This document shows, one piece after another, positions 38,465 through 47,947 of a DNA stretch of 64,000 nucleotides. The DNA comes from JAVSMW01 sp032027005 (GTDB taxonomy: Bacteria; Bacillota; Thermincolia; Thermincolales; UBA2595): contig JAVSMW010000003.1 of NCBI GenBank assembly GCA_032027005.1, positions 1 through 64,000 on the forward strand, given 5' to 3'. The notes below the pieces were generated by a model that made no database searches, was not told where the DNA came from, and saw nothing but the letters and a program-made list of their open reading frames with translations. The translations under genes and the position numbers were made by a program. Within the stretch, counting starts at the first letter, position 1. Each line of letters begins with the position of its first letter.

Positions 38465-40594
38465 CTATAGGTTAAACAGAAGATCCGCGTAGGTAGGCAG
38501 CGGCCAAAGCTCCTTATCCACAATAGTTTCAAGCTTGTCCGCATCTGCCCGGAGATCATTGATGGCAGTAAATACATAGTCTCTGTAGAAAATTGACTGT
38601 TGATAAGTGGCGCTGTGCATTTTCTCAGCCTTGGCCTGAACCTGCTCCAGGTCAGTAATGTGTTTTTTCAGTGACACCAGGGCAGCAGATACTTCTGTGA
38701 GCAGTTCTTCCTGAGCACCGGTCAACGCTTGCACCCCGGTTGCCTTGATGGTGTTGATAGAATGGGCCAACTCAGTGGTAAATGCAATACATGCGGGTAA
38801 AATCTGCCGTTTGGCCATCTCGAGGGCAGTCAAAGCCTCAATATTAATAGTTTTTATATAATTTTCCAGCAATATCTCCTGGCGGGCTTCCAGTTCGGCT
38901 TTATTTAAAATCCCGTGCTTTTCAAACAATTCGACATTCTTCTCGGCTGTTAATACAAGGCAGGCGTCTACAGTGGATTGGATATTGGGCAGACCGCGCT
39001 TTTCCGCCAGCTTCACCCACTCACCGGTGTAACCGTTCCCATTGAAGATAATTCTGCTGTGGTCTCTAGCAATCTTCTGGACAATTTTTTGGGCTTCAGT
39101 ATTGATATTCTCCTTGCCTTCCAATTGGTCGGCAATTTCACTGAGGATTTCTGCTACAATTGTATTCAGTACAAAATTGGGACCTGAGACAGATTGGGTG
39201 GAACCAACCATCCGGAATTCAAATTTGTTACCGGTAAAAGCAAAGGGGGAGGTCCGGTTGCGGTCACTATTATCTTTGGCCAGCATAGGCAGAGTGGAAA
39301 CCCCAAGTTTTAATTCTCCCCCATTTTTAGCCCCTGCTTCGTCACCTTTGGCCAGCTTTTCTAAAATTTCGGTCAATTGGTCACCCAGGAAAATGGATAT
39401 AATCGCAGGTGGTGCCTCATTGCCGCCGAGACGGTGGTCGTTGCCCGGGCTGGCGGCCGAAACCCGGAGCAGGTCTGCATAAACATCAACAGCTTTGATC
39501 ACTGCAGACAGAAACACCAAAAACTGGGCGTTACTCTGGGGAGTTTCTCCGGGGTCCAGGAGGTTTTCCCCACTATCGGTACTAATTGACCAGTTATTGT
39601 GCTTTCCGGACCCATTTACCCCGGCATAAGGTTTCTCATGGATAAGTGCTACCAGGTTGTGATGGAGAGCTACTCTTTTCAGAGTATCCATAATTAGCTG
39701 GTTGTGGTCCGCGCCAACATTTACATTATCAAAAACAGGGGCAATCTCGTACTGGGCAGGAGCCACTTCGTTATGCTTGGTCTTAGAGGAAACGCCAAGC
39801 TTCCACAGTTCAAGATCCAATTCCTGCATGAAATCGGCAACACGTTCTTTGATGGTTCCAAAGTACTGGTCTTCCAACTCCTGGCCCTTGGGAGATGGAG
39901 CACCAAAAAGGGTTCGGCCTGTCAAAACCATGTCCCGGCGCTTAAGGTACAGGTCTTTATCCACAAGGAAATATTCCTGTTCCGGGCCAACGGTAGCAAT
40001 AACCTTGGAGGCTGCGGTATCGCCAAAGGCCCGTAAAACCCTGAGAGCCTGCTTTGATAAAACCTCCATCGACCGCAGCAGGGGAGTTTTCTTATCCAGC
40101 ACCTCTCCGGTGTAAGAAACAAAAACGGTAGGAATATATAAAGTTTTACCCTTCAAAAATGCAGGAGATGTTACATCCCAAGCCGTATAACCTCTGGCCT
40201 CAAAGGTGGCCCTGAGTCCTCCCGATGGGAAAGAAGAAGCATCCGGTTCTCCTTTGATCAGTTCCTTGCCTGAGAACCCAAGAATCACCCTGCCGTCTGA
40301 AGTAGGTGAAATAAATGCATCATGTTTCTCAGCAGTAAGCCCGGTCATGGGTTGAAACCAGTGGGTGAAATGGGTCGCGCCTTTCTCGATTGCCCAATCC
40401 TTTAAAGCGTTAGCTACAACTTCAGCTACATTGAGATCCAACTGTACCCCTTCATCGATGGTTTTTTTCAGAGCTTTGTAGATTTGTTTGGGCAAGCGCT
40501 CCTTCATTACCGCATCGCTAAAAACGTTAGAGCCAAACACCAGGTCTAATCCTTGGCTATCTGGAACAGCTTTTTGATAATCATTATTACACAT
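38465..40594 (-). CDS. glnN: Glutamine synthetase type III
   Basis: 709 residues, the long class III form. Signature stretches: ATHFTHWFQPMTGLTAEKHD, ATVGPEQEYFLVDKDLYLKR, KTKHNEVAPAQYEIAPVFDN, KPYAGVNGSGKHNNWSISTD, NDHRLGGNEAPPAIISIFLG, SDRNRTSPFAFTGNKFEFR. Same reaction as GlnA but a distinct family of dodecamers. Third gene of an operon after the ANTAR regulator and glnA2, so three glutamine synthetases lie within about 12 kb. Confidence 0.93.
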   Translation of the reverse strand: MCNNDYQKAVPDSQGLDLVFGSNVFSDAVMKERLPKQIYKALKKTIDEGVQLDLNVAEVVANALKDWAIEKGATHFTHWFQPMTGLTAEKHDAFISPTSDGRVILGFSGKELIKGEPDASSFPSGGLRATFEARGYTAWDVTSPAFLKGKTLYIPTVFVSYTGEVLDKKTPLLRSMEVLSKQALRVLRAFGDTAASKVIATVGPEQEYFLVDKDLYLKRRDMVLTGRTLFGAPSPKGQELEDQYFGTIKERVADFMQELDLELWKLGVSSKTKHNEVAPAQYEIAPVFDNVNVGADHNQLIMDTLKRVALHHNLVALIHEKPYAGVNGSGKHNNWSISTDSGENLLDPGETPQSNAQFLVFLSAVIKAVDVYADLLRVSAASPGNDHRLGGNEAPPAIISIFLGDQLTEILEKLAKGDEAGAKNGGELKLGVSTLPMLAKDNSDRNRTSPFAFTGNKFEFRMVGSTQSVSGPNFVLNTIVAEILSEIADQLEGKENINTEAQKIVQKIARDHSRIIFNGNGYTGEWVKLAEKRGLPNIQSTVDACLVLTAEKNVELFEKHGILNKAELEARQEILLENYIKTINIEALTALEMAKRQILPACIAFTTELAHSINTIKATGVQALTGAQEELLTEVSAALVSLKKHITDLEQVQAKAEKMHSATYQQSIFYRDYVFTAINDLRADADKLETIVDKELWPLPTYADLLFNL

Positions 40595-40624
40595 TTATTG
40601 AATCCCCTTTCATTCTGTAAAAAA

Positions 40625-41953
40625 TTAAAATGTAGTCAGATATTTTTCAATTTCCCATTTCGACACTTTAGTCCTGTACTCATCCCATTCCATCAATTTG
40701 CCTTCAACAAACTTGGAAAACACATGGTCACCCAAGGTCTCTCTGACAAGGTCACTATTTTTGGCTTCATCTATAGCCTCTTTGAGACTGGCCGGGAGGC
40801 TGGCTATTCCGGCTGCTGCCCTTTGCCCGGCATCCATGTGATAAATATTGGCAGTTGTTTCGGCAGGAGGCTGCAGTTTATGCTTGATTCCATCAAGTCC
40901 GGCGGCCAGTGCGACAGCTATTGCCAAGTAGGGGTTACAGGCCGGATCCGGGTTTCTCAGTTCAACCCTGGTGCTGGGGCCGCGCTTAGCTGGAATTCGA
41001 ACCAGGGCGCTCCTGTTAGCGGCAGACCAGGCTAGATAAACGGGAGCTTCGTAACCGGGAACCAGCCGTTTGTAAGAGTTCACTGTGGGGTTGGTTACAG
41101 CTGCAATGGCCTGGGCATGTTTTAACAGACCGGCTATATAGTTGTAAGCATCCTTACTTAATTGCTTGGGGCCTGCAGGGTCATAAAAAGCGTTTTGCCC
41201 GTTTTTATACAAAGACTGGTTCAAATGCATTCCTGAGCCGTTTATCCCAAAAATCGGCTTTGGCATAAAAGTGGCATGCAGGCCATGGCGCTGGGCAATA
41301 GTCCTGACCACAAATTTAAAGGTCATTACTTTGTCAGCTACATCAAGGGCATCAGAGTATTTAAAGTCAATTTCATGCTGGCCTGCGGCCACTTCGTGGT
41401 GGGAAGCCTCAATTTCAAAGCCTAATTTCTCCAGTGCCAGGACCATATCCCGGCGGGCGTTTTCACCAAGATCAATGGGGCTCATATCAAAGTAACCTGC
41501 TTTATCATGGGTAATAGTAGTAGGCCTGCCCTGGTCATCAACCTGAAATAGAAAGAACTCAGCTTCAGGCCCCACATACATGGTATAACCCATATCCGCA
41601 GCTTTTTGCAGGGTCCTTTTCAGCACAAAACGCGGGTCTCCTTCAAAGGGGCTGCCGTCCGGTTTATAAATATCGCATATCAGCCGGGCCACTGCACCAT
41701 CCTGCGGTCTCCAGGGGAATACCAGAAAAGTATTGGGGTCCGGCTTTAAGTACATATCAGATTCTTCAATGCGGGTAAACCCTTCGATTGAAGAACCATC
41801 AAACATTAATTCTCCGTCAAGTGCTTTTTCCAATTGTTCAACTGTAACCGCTACGTTTTTCAGGACTCCGTAAATATCAGTAAACTGCAGCCGGACAAAT
41901 TTTACGTTCATTTCCTTCGCTTTTTCAAGTACATGTAATTTATCCATACTCAC
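40625..41953 (-). CDS. glnA: Glutamine synthetase type I (second copy)
   Basis: 442 residues, colinear with the copy at 30249-31577 and sharing most motifs (LMFDGSSIEGFTRIEESDMY, VGPEAEFFLFQVDDQGRPTT, FMPKPIFGINGSGMHLNQSL). The start is GTG 41953 or the ATG two codons later; AAAGGGTG precedes both. It lies 24 bases after the ANTAR regulator and 31 before glnN, one operon under the attenuator at 42585-42662. Confidence 0.95.
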   Translation of the reverse strand: MSMDKLHVLEKAKEMNVKFVRLQFTDIYGVLKNVAVTVEQLEKALDGELMFDGSSIEGFTRIEESDMYLKPDPNTFLVFPWRPQDGAVARLICDIYKPDGSPFEGDPRFVLKRTLQKAADMGYTMYVGPEAEFFLFQVDDQGRPTTITHDKAGYFDMSPIDLGENARRDMVLALEKLGFEIEASHHEVAAGQHEIDFKYSDALDVADKVMTFKFVVRTIAQRHGLHATFMPKPIFGINGSGMHLNQSLYKNGQNAFYDPAGPKQLSKDAYNYIAGLLKHAQAIAAVTNPTVNSYKRLVPGYEAPVYLAWSAANRSALVRIPAKRGPSTRVELRNPDPACNPYLAIAVALAAGLDGIKHKLQPPAETTANIYHMDAGQRAAAGIASLPASLKEAIDEAKNSDLVRETLGDHVFSKFVEGKLMEWDEYRTKVSKWEIEKYLTTF

Positions 41954-41976
41954 ATAACACCCTTTCTAAAAATATT

Positions 41977-42555
41977 TTAGACTTCGTGAGCCAAGATAAT
42001 AGCTTTAGCCACCGATTTCATCGAAACACGCTTATTCATACTTTGTTTCTGAATGCGTTTAAAGGCCTCAGCTTCGGAAAGTTTAAGGGAATCCATTAAA
42101 ATACCCTTGGCTTTATCAACAAGCTTTCTGGTTTCAATCAGATTTTTAAGCTTATCAACTTCCTGCTCAAGATACCTGATTTTCCTAAAATCCTTCAGAA
42201 CTATATCAATTATAGGAAGAAGGCTCTTTTCTGTAACTGGTTTAATTATATAAGCAAATGAATACCCCTCAGCCACCAGTTCATTTATTGTATGGTGGTC
42301 ACCTTGTGTCATCAGGATTACAGGTGCTAGTCCGTCATCTTCTATGATATAGGCAAAATCCGAGACATCCATTACTACCATTTTGGCATCTAAAATAACC
42401 AGATCGGGTTGTCTCGTCCGGACAAGCTTTAGGGCTTCCAAGCCATCATCAGCTTCACCGACAACAACGTGTCCCGCCTGATTCAAGATCGCCTTCAGAC
42501 ATTTACGGGATTGTGCATCTGAATCTGCAATAACTACCCGTGTTTCAGCAGCCAT
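41977..42555 (-). CDS. ANTAR-domain response regulator (antiterminator)
   Basis: 192 residues. Receiver domain at residues 1-120 with the phospho-acceptor in LVILDAKM and the conserved Lys in IIKPV. A coiled coil (RYLEQEVDKLKNLIETRK) links to an ANTAR domain (LVDKAKGILMDSLKLSEAEA, FKRIQKQSMNKRVSMKSVAK). ANTAR domains bind paired hexaloop hairpins in nascent RNA and prevent termination. It leads the glnA2-glnN operon and its own leader carries such hairpins, so autoregulation and control of the other five leaders in this window are likely. No partner kinase is adjacent. Confidence 0.9.
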   Translation of the reverse strand: MAAETRVVIADSDAQSRKCLKAILNQAGHVVVGEADDGLEALKLVRTRQPDLVILDAKMVVMDVSDFAYIIEDDGLAPVILMTQGDHHTINELVAEGYSFAYIIKPVTEKSLLPIIDIVLKDFRKIRYLEQEVDKLKNLIETRKLVDKAKGILMDSLKLSEAEAFKRIQKQSMNKRVSMKSVAKAIILAHEV

Positions 42556-42584
42556 TTTGAGCTTCTCCTTTCCCCCGAAAATAT

Positions 42585-42662
42585 AAAAAGCCCTCGGATT
42601 ACGAGCATCAGCTCAAAAATCCTGAGGGCTTCTTCGCCTTGGATGGGATACGCCTTTGTATC
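42585..42662 (-). promoter_or_regulatory. ANTAR-type dual-hairpin attenuator of the regulator-glnA2-glnN operon
   Basis: Minus strand. Hairpin 1 (42662-42647): GATAC, loop AAAGGC, GTATC. Hairpin 2 (42638-42627): GGC, loop GAAGAA, GCC. Terminator 42629-42590: GCCCTCAGGATT pairs with AATCCGAGGGC, then TTTTT. The 3' arm of hairpin 2 is the start of the terminator stem. Both loops have G4, the first has A1. Confidence 0.8.
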
Positions 42663-42687
42663 GCCTGATATATATTTTATGTGTATA

Positions 42688-42715
42688 ATTATATCAAAAA
42701 GTTATGGGATTGCAA
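42688..42715 (-). promoter_or_regulatory. Promoter of the ANTAR regulator-glnA2-glnN operon
   Basis: TTGCAA (-35, 42715-42710) and TATAAT (-10, 42693-42688), 16-base spacer, minus strand, directly ahead of the attenuator and downstream of amt1. Confidence 0.75.
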
Positions 42716-42743
42716 TATAAAATTTTTTCTGAAAAAGTATTTT

Positions 42744-44057
42744 TTAGGTATTGACCGCTTCCTCTTTGGCGGATAAATTGCCCGCTCCTTCGGAAAGCTG
42801 AGTAAAGGGGCGTACATGTGAAAAGTCCACACCGGCATAAGCTGCAATACCGTGTTCACAATAATCCATGCCTTCCAACTCCTCTTCCACAGTAACCCTG
42901 ATGCCGACTGAAAATTTCAAAATTAAGAATACTGCAGCCGTCGCCAGGAAGGCCCATAACGATACCGCCCCTACTCCCAGAGCCTGAACGCCTAATAATT
43001 TGAGACTGCCGGTATAGATCAAACCGCCCTTTTCGGCAAAGATGCCCACAGCCAGTGTACCGAAGGTCCCACATGCCCCGTGAACCGCTATCGCCCCAAC
43101 CGGGTCATCAGCTTTTAGCCAGTCGAAGAACTGCACTGCCAAAACTACCAGTATCCCGGCACTGCCACCGATAACAACTGCACTGGCCGGTGTAACATAC
43201 GCACACCCGGCGGTAATTGCCACCAGACCAGCCAAAGAGCCGTTGATAATCATGCTGGCATCTGGTTTTTTATATTTCCACATTGTAAATAACGCGCTGA
43301 GTGTTCCACCCGCGGCAGCGGCCAAGTTTGTATTCACAGCTATGCGGGCAATATTTAAGTCAAGTCCGGAAAGTGAACTGCCCGGATTAAAACCGAACCA
43401 GCCAAACCAGAGCATAAAGGCCCCTAAGGCCGCCAGAGGCAGGTTATGAGCCGGGATTACGTTTAAACTCCCGTCTTTATTATATTTGCCTTTTCTCGGA
43501 CCTAATACCAGCACAGCTGCCAGGGAAGCCCAGCCCCCTACAGAATGCACCGCCGCCGAGCCGGCAAAATCCATCATCCCAAGCTTAGCCAGCCAGCCCT
43601 CAGGATTCCAGATCCAGTGTCCGGCTACAGGATAAATTAGCGCTGTGGCCAGCAAACTGAAGATCATGTATGGCCCAAATTTCATTCTTTCGGCCACGGC
43701 GCCGGAAACAATTGTGGCCACTGCAACAGCGAAAGCAGCCTGAAAGATCCAATAAGCGTAAATAGGTATCCTCAGGTTCAGGTGTCCAAAATTGCCGGTT
43801 AAGAATACACCGCTGGTGCCAAACAGCCCCGCCCTGTCCAGGCCGTACATGATTGCAAATCCGAAGGCCCAGTATCCAAGCATGCCAATGGTGCAATCGG
43901 CAAAGACCTTCATGATAATATTCAGCGAATTTTTACTCCTGATAAAACCCGCTTCCAAAGCAGCAAAGCCGCCTTCCATAAAAAACACCAGAGCTGCACA
44001 AAGAAGCACCCATACGGTGTCTAACCCCTGAGCTAAATTATTAATCGTAATCTGCAT
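42744..44057 (-). CDS. amt: Ammonium transporter (first copy)
   Basis: 437 residues, 11 helices. Typical segments: LDTVWVLLCAALVFFMEGGF, AALEAGFIRSKNS, FAGSAAVHSVGGWASLAAVL, FMLWFGWFGFNPGSSLSGLD, and GACGTFGTLAVGIF with twin His positions (AVHS and AVHG) in the pore. It lets ammonia/ammonium enter the cell; the upstream PII protein (44203-44541) is expected to block it when nitrogen is plentiful. Between the two genes is an ANTAR-type attenuator. Confidence 0.93.
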   Translation of the reverse strand: MQITINNLAQGLDTVWVLLCAALVFFMEGGFAALEAGFIRSKNSLNIIMKVFADCTIGMLGYWAFGFAIMYGLDRAGLFGTSGVFLTGNFGHLNLRIPIYAYWIFQAAFAVAVATIVSGAVAERMKFGPYMIFSLLATALIYPVAGHWIWNPEGWLAKLGMMDFAGSAAVHSVGGWASLAAVLVLGPRKGKYNKDGSLNVIPAHNLPLAALGAFMLWFGWFGFNPGSSLSGLDLNIARIAVNTNLAAAAGGTLSALFTMWKYKKPDASMIINGSLAGLVAITAGCAYVTPASAVVIGGSAGILVVLAVQFFDWLKADDPVGAIAVHGACGTFGTLAVGIFAEKGGLIYTGSLKLLGVQALGVGAVSLWAFLATAAVFLILKFSVGIRVTVEEELEGMDYCEHGIAAYAGVDFSHVRPFTQLSEGAGNLSAKEEAVNT

Positions 44058-44110
44058 TGATTTTTCCTCCCCTCCCCCATTAGGGGGTATTTTTTTAAAT
44101 CAGTGACAAC

Positions 44111-44188
44111 AAAAAAAGATGCCTATCGCGAGGGCATAACATCCCCTTCCGATTGGCATCTTCGCCTGTTATTCTAACTACAATGTTA
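44111..44188 (-). promoter_or_regulatory. ANTAR-type dual-hairpin attenuator between glnK1 and amt1
   Basis: Minus strand. Hairpin 1 (44188-44175): TAAC, loop ATTGTA, GTTA (A1, G4). Hairpin 2 (44166-44155): GGC, loop GAAGAT, GCC (G4). Terminator 44160-44118: GATGCCAATCG pairs with CGATAGGCATC around an inner hairpin, then TTTTTTT. Hairpin 2's 3' arm is part of the terminator stem. Confidence 0.8.
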
Positions 44189-44202
44189 TTTTAAATTAGG
44201 GC

Positions 44203-44541
44203 TTAGATGGCATCTTCGCCACTTTCCCCAGTCCTGATTCGGATTGCTTTTTCCACAGCGCAAACGAAAATTTTGCCGTCACCGACTTCTCCCGTCTTTC
44301 CTGCCGTGGCAATTCTATTAATAACCTGTTCTACAAATTTATCTTCAACAACGATCTCAATTTTGATTTTATCAAGTAAGTTAACGGTATACTCCTGCCC
44401 CCGGTAAACTGAAACATGCCCCTTTTGGATGCCGCATCCGGCTACCTGAGAGACAGTCATGCCGCGAACTCCAATCAGAGCCAAAGCCTCTTTAACCTCA
44501 TCCAGCTTAGAAGGTCTGATAATTGCCTCAACCTTTTTCAC
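44203..44541 (-). CDS. glnK: PII nitrogen regulatory protein (first copy)
   Basis: About 112 residues from GTG 44541 (GGGAGG four bases upstream), beginning VKKVEAIIRPSKLDEVKEAL. The T-loop GIQKGHVSVYRGQEYTVNLL keeps Tyr46 and Tyr51, and GKIFVCAVEKAIRIRTGE is the second PII signature. PII proteins bind ATP/ADP and 2-oxoglutarate and gate the ammonium channel. An open frame extends to 44565 but lacks a ribosome site. Confidence 0.93.
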   Translation of the reverse strand: MKKVEAIIRPSKLDEVKEALALIGVRGMTVSQVAGCGIQKGHVSVYRGQEYTVNLLDKIKIEIVVEDKFVEQVINRIATAGKTGEVGDGKIFVCAVEKAIRIRTGESGEDAI

Positions 44542-44585
44542 CCGTACCTCCCTAGTAATTGTCATTTCAGTGTGTCAGGATAGTC

Positions 44586-44660
44586 AACCGGCTTCATCGC
44601 CAGTTAATGAATTTGAGAACCCATACTCGTATTATAAGGCAGAAATTCAGTACCGGTCAA
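44586..44660 (-). promoter_or_regulatory. glnK1 promoter and hexaloop hairpin in its leader
   Basis: TTGACC (44660-44655) and TATAAT (44636-44631) with an 18-base spacer, minus strand. Downstream, AACTGGC, loop GATGAA, GCCGGTT forms a 7-base-pair stem (44605-44586) whose loop has G4, like hairpin 2 of the ANTAR leaders. A weaker GAG/CTC hairpin around TATGGGTT lies just before it. No terminator with a T-run follows, so if this is an ANTAR site it works differently. Confidence 0.45.
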
Positions 44661-44875
44661 TAAAAAGTTAAGGAAGTGCCCCACATATTTGACAGAACCC
44701 GGCCCAGGTTGCAGCCCAATGCCGGTCGCTGGAAAACTGTATTTCAGGGTTGTTGTCTGGATGATGATCAACCAAATCATCAACAGAACAACCGATATAC
44801 TCTGCAATTTCATAGATTGGCAGTTTCTTTCAAGGTGATCCGTAAAATTTTGCGACAAGCGTATCACTTTTTTCT
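44606..44875. other. Intergenic; possible gene remnant
   Basis: Apart from the glnK1 promoter, a minus frame in 44690-44880 reads KLPIYEIAEYIGCSVDDLVD, then NPEIQFSSDRHWAATWAGFC, ending in a stop near 44685, with a stop codon interrupting its start. It could be the remains of a small HTH protein. Too weak to call a gene. Confidence 0.25.
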
Positions 44876-45451
44876 TTAAGCAGGGGGGCTCTGTATATAA
44901 AAATATGGATAATGGGAAGTTAATCTACCGCAACATTTTTTATATTTTTTCCAACTACCACAAGGGCAAGGATCATTTCGGCCAATCTTTTTATGTTTTC
45001 CCGGAACATTATCTAATGGCGGATATGAATATGGTATTCCTTGTTTTTCAAAATAAATTTTGTCAATCAGTCTCGAACCCGTAGGCCAAAAGAAAAGACT
45101 CTGATTAGTTGCATTCTTAATACCTTTATCAAAATAATATCCCTCAATTACATCTAGTTCGTCAGAAGATATTATGTCTTTATGGCGTTCTATTCTCCAA
45201 ACAATATAATCAATAAAATCCTGGGTACCTTTATTGAGATACTTATTGATCTCAATAATATTCTCAAAATCGTGCAAGTTACATATCCACGGATAAGGTT
45301 GATCATTCTCTTTTTCTAACAACAATGATGTGTTAACCGCAATATTTCCAAATTGGTTGAGAGTCAAAACGAAAGGCAGTATTTGCTTGGTAGATATTTC
45401 GTTAATCATAAATGCTTCTGTTTTGTTTTCATAAAGTGGCAAAAACATCAC
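44876..45451 (-). pseudogene. SEC-C motif protein, C-terminal piece
   Basis: 191 residues. The end carries a SEC-C zinc motif (IGRNDPCPCGSWKKYKKCCG) and the rest reads ILPFVLTLNQFGNIAVNTSL and DELDVIEGYYF. The frame overlaps the preceding frame (45429-45971) by 23 bases in a different phase. SEC-C proteins of this kind are usually single long proteins, so the two are probably parts of one broken gene, perhaps with a piece missing between them. Function unknown; SEC-C binds zinc. Confidence 0.5.
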
Positions 45452-45971
45452 AAATTAGATGGTAAAATGATATGAAGTCTGCTACTTTTAATGATTTCAA
45501 ATTTTCTAATTCTTCGTCAAATGGTGAGTAGAGAGTTCGCATTAAATTTTCTGTTTGCCTATCATATCGTAATATGCCTGTATCAAAATATGAAGTAAAC
45601 GCCTCCATTGATACTAAATTTCTTTTTACCACTTCTAAATCAGTGCTTGCAGAAGCATCACCAAAATCCAGAAATGTTCGTGTATACTCAAATGTAATTT
45701 CCTGAACGGCTTTCTCTAATTCATCATAACATTCTAATTCTTCGTATATAACTCCGTTACTCAAATCTTCGGTACTCATCAATAAGCCGGCTAAATAAGC
45801 ATATTGTTTTAATGGGGACATAAAATCGGTTTTGTTGAATATATCTGATTGGTCCGTAATATCTTCCGCGTTATTTCCAAGAGTCAAAAAATGAATGCCT
45901 ATCATACCGAGTAAATCTCTAGTCCCAAATTTCTGCAATTTTTCTTTGAGTTCTTTGATTTTTTTCTCCAT
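45429..45971 (-). pseudogene. N-terminal piece of a SEC-C protein
   Basis: 180 residues starting MEKKIKELKEKLQKFGTRDL, all helical, ending SFYHLICDVFATL. The downstream overlapping frame supplies a zinc SEC-C end. Probably the 5' part of one gene that suffered a frameshift or internal deletion. Confidence 0.5.
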
Positions 45972-46692
45972 ATCTAAATCTCCTTTGCTAATGTGCTTAG
46001 GCTAGCAGAGCACCAGCCAAAAGATTAGCACCCATAGTCCATACCGATAATAATAAAGAATTGACGCAAGTCGCTGAAAAAATTATCGCTTTAGTTTTCA
46101 TAGGCAACCCCTCCTTGTGATTTAACGCTAATACTTCAGTAATATCATGTATTAAACCAATGATGGCATAGACCATGAACCCTAAAACTAAGACTGGCGT
46201 ATAACTCCGTAACCCTTGCTCTGCAAGCCTAAACCCACTACAAATTACGTTACATATTTCAACTTCCCATTATTAGCCTACTTGGCAGTTGGTTCTTGTT
46301 ATAAACATTACCCGAAGTACAAATTCCTCCAGCAAAACAGAGCAACCAGAACAACTTACGTTTATCCCCAAAGCAACCCTTGCATTGTCTAATTTTCCCA
46401 GCTAATAAATATTATAAGTTATCCCGTCATATGTTGTCTATATTTCCCGATAAACTTATCCTAAACTTTATGCTTGCCCCAATCCCCTCCCCCCTTAGTT
46501 ATCCACAATTCCTGTAAAAGCATAATTTCCCTGGTAAATACAAAAAAGGCGACAAGCCCTAATTTCAAGCCGCTTCTTGAAAAACAGGTTTGTCACCTTA
46601 TCTTGGCAAAGTAACTATCTATTGATAAAATACACCGCCGCCGATTTTGGGGCGGTGCAACTTTTAACGATTTCAGGTCTTACACACCCCTA
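45972..46692. other. Intergenic without visible genes
   Basis: Several short frames occur but none has coding character or a ribosome site. A GGCGACAA/TTGTCACC-type inverted repeat near 46546-46600 may be a terminator. Nothing else is evident. Confidence 0.4.
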
Positions 46693-47538
46693 TTATACTT
46701 CATCGTACTCATCTGCCTCTACATCGGCGAGTTCCTTCAATTCACGCAGTTTTTCGGTAAGCAAGGTCTTATTCGGCAGATGGAGTTGATAATCTGCGAC
46801 GAGCGCAGGCGACAGGCTTCGGCTCAAAGCGTACTCTACGACCATATCGTCCTTGCCGGCGCAGAGAATCAGACCGACGCTCGGATTCTCGTTCGGCTTG
46901 CGGACATCACGGTCGAGGGCTTCAAGGTAGAATTCTAATTGCCCCAAATGCTCCGGCTTGAAGTCGGTTACCTTCAGTTCAATCGCCACAAGGCATGACA
47001 ATTCGCGGTTGTAGAACAGAAGGTCGATATGGAAGTCTTTGTTGCCGACCTGAACTCGGTATTCCTCCCCAACAAAAGTGAAGTCCTTGCCAAACTCCAA
47101 GATGAAGTCGCGGATGTTCGCCACAATGGACTTCCGCAGTTCCTTTTCCTTGTGGTTCTCTGGAACATCGAGGAATTCCAGAACATAGCTGTCGCGGAGC
47201 GCGGTCAACCCCGTGTTCTTAGCATGGAAAAGTTTGTTGCGCTCATCGGAAATCATCGTGCGCTCGAAAAGCATACTGTCAATCTGCCGCTCCAATTCGC
47301 GCTTGGTGTAATTGTTCCGACTGCAAAGAAGCAAATAGAACTCCCGCGCCTCTTCGGTTTTAGCCCGCGACATAATCAGCAGGTTCTGCGTCCAGCTAAT
47401 TTCTCGCACCAATGGTGCGAGTTTTTCGTTTTCGCAGTACGTCTCGTAAAACTGCCGCATACGCCAGATGTTTGAAGCCGAAAAACCTTTGATGTCAGGA
47501 TGCTCCGCCTGAATGAATTGTGCAAAGTCTGGCTCTGC
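46693..47538 (-). pseudogene. DUF1016/YhcG-type PDDEXK nuclease, N-terminus missing
   Basis: Open from an in-frame TAA at 47539 to the stop at 46693. It reads FIQAEHPDIKGFSASNIWRM, RQFYETYCENEKLAPLVREI, then DFTFVGEEYRVQVGNKDFHI, DLLFYNRELSCLVAIELKV (the PD...ExK nuclease core), then ILCAGKDDMVVEYALSRS. YhcG proteins are about 340 residues with an extra N-terminal DUF1016 region; about the first 60-70 residues are absent. Internal ATG 47460 could still start a shorter protein. It abuts a nucleotidyltransferase fragment, suggesting deletion between two accessory genes. Confidence 0.65.
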
Positions 47539-47698
47539 TTACAAGGATATCAATGGGCTTCTTTTGTTCGTTGTAAATGGCCCTGCCGATGATTTGCATT
47601 GCTTCAATCGGACGAATGCCGCCATCGGGAATCACTATATAAAGGTCGAAATCACTATCATCCGTTGGTGTTCCATATGCATAGGAGCCAAAGAGATA
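47495..47698 (-). pseudogene. Nucleotidyltransferase (MNT-type) fragment
   Basis: The minus frame reads LFGSYAYGTPTDDSDFDLYI, then VIPDGGIRPIEAMQIIGRAI, YNEQKKPIDILV. GSxAxG...SDxDL is the catalytic core of polymerase-beta-like nucleotidyltransferases found in MNT/HEPN toxin-antitoxin pairs. The N-terminal start is frameshifted or missing and the C-terminus ends after about 68 residues inside the neighbouring nuclease frame. Confidence 0.55.
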
Positions 47699-47947
47699 TC
47701 GTCACCCACTTTAAGCTTATTATAAAGTCACTATCTTGATTGTACCACAAAATCTGCCATTTAGTCACCGAAAGTCAAATTAAGAACACTTAAACCAGTA
47801 CACCCACACCAATGGCTTTGCTGCATTTTCACAAAAAATTGCTCCCCGCAATCAGGGAGCAATTAACTACTATTCACATTTTCGATCAATCTAATCGGGG
47901 TACTGATTAGCACCAGCAATTTCCGGTTCAGCCCTTACCCTCTGCGC

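Noticed and set aside
44604..44867. 87-residue minus frame upstream of glnK1
   Set aside because: It runs over the glnK1 promoter, has no ribosome site, and another frame in the same place looks more protein-like; neither is convincing.
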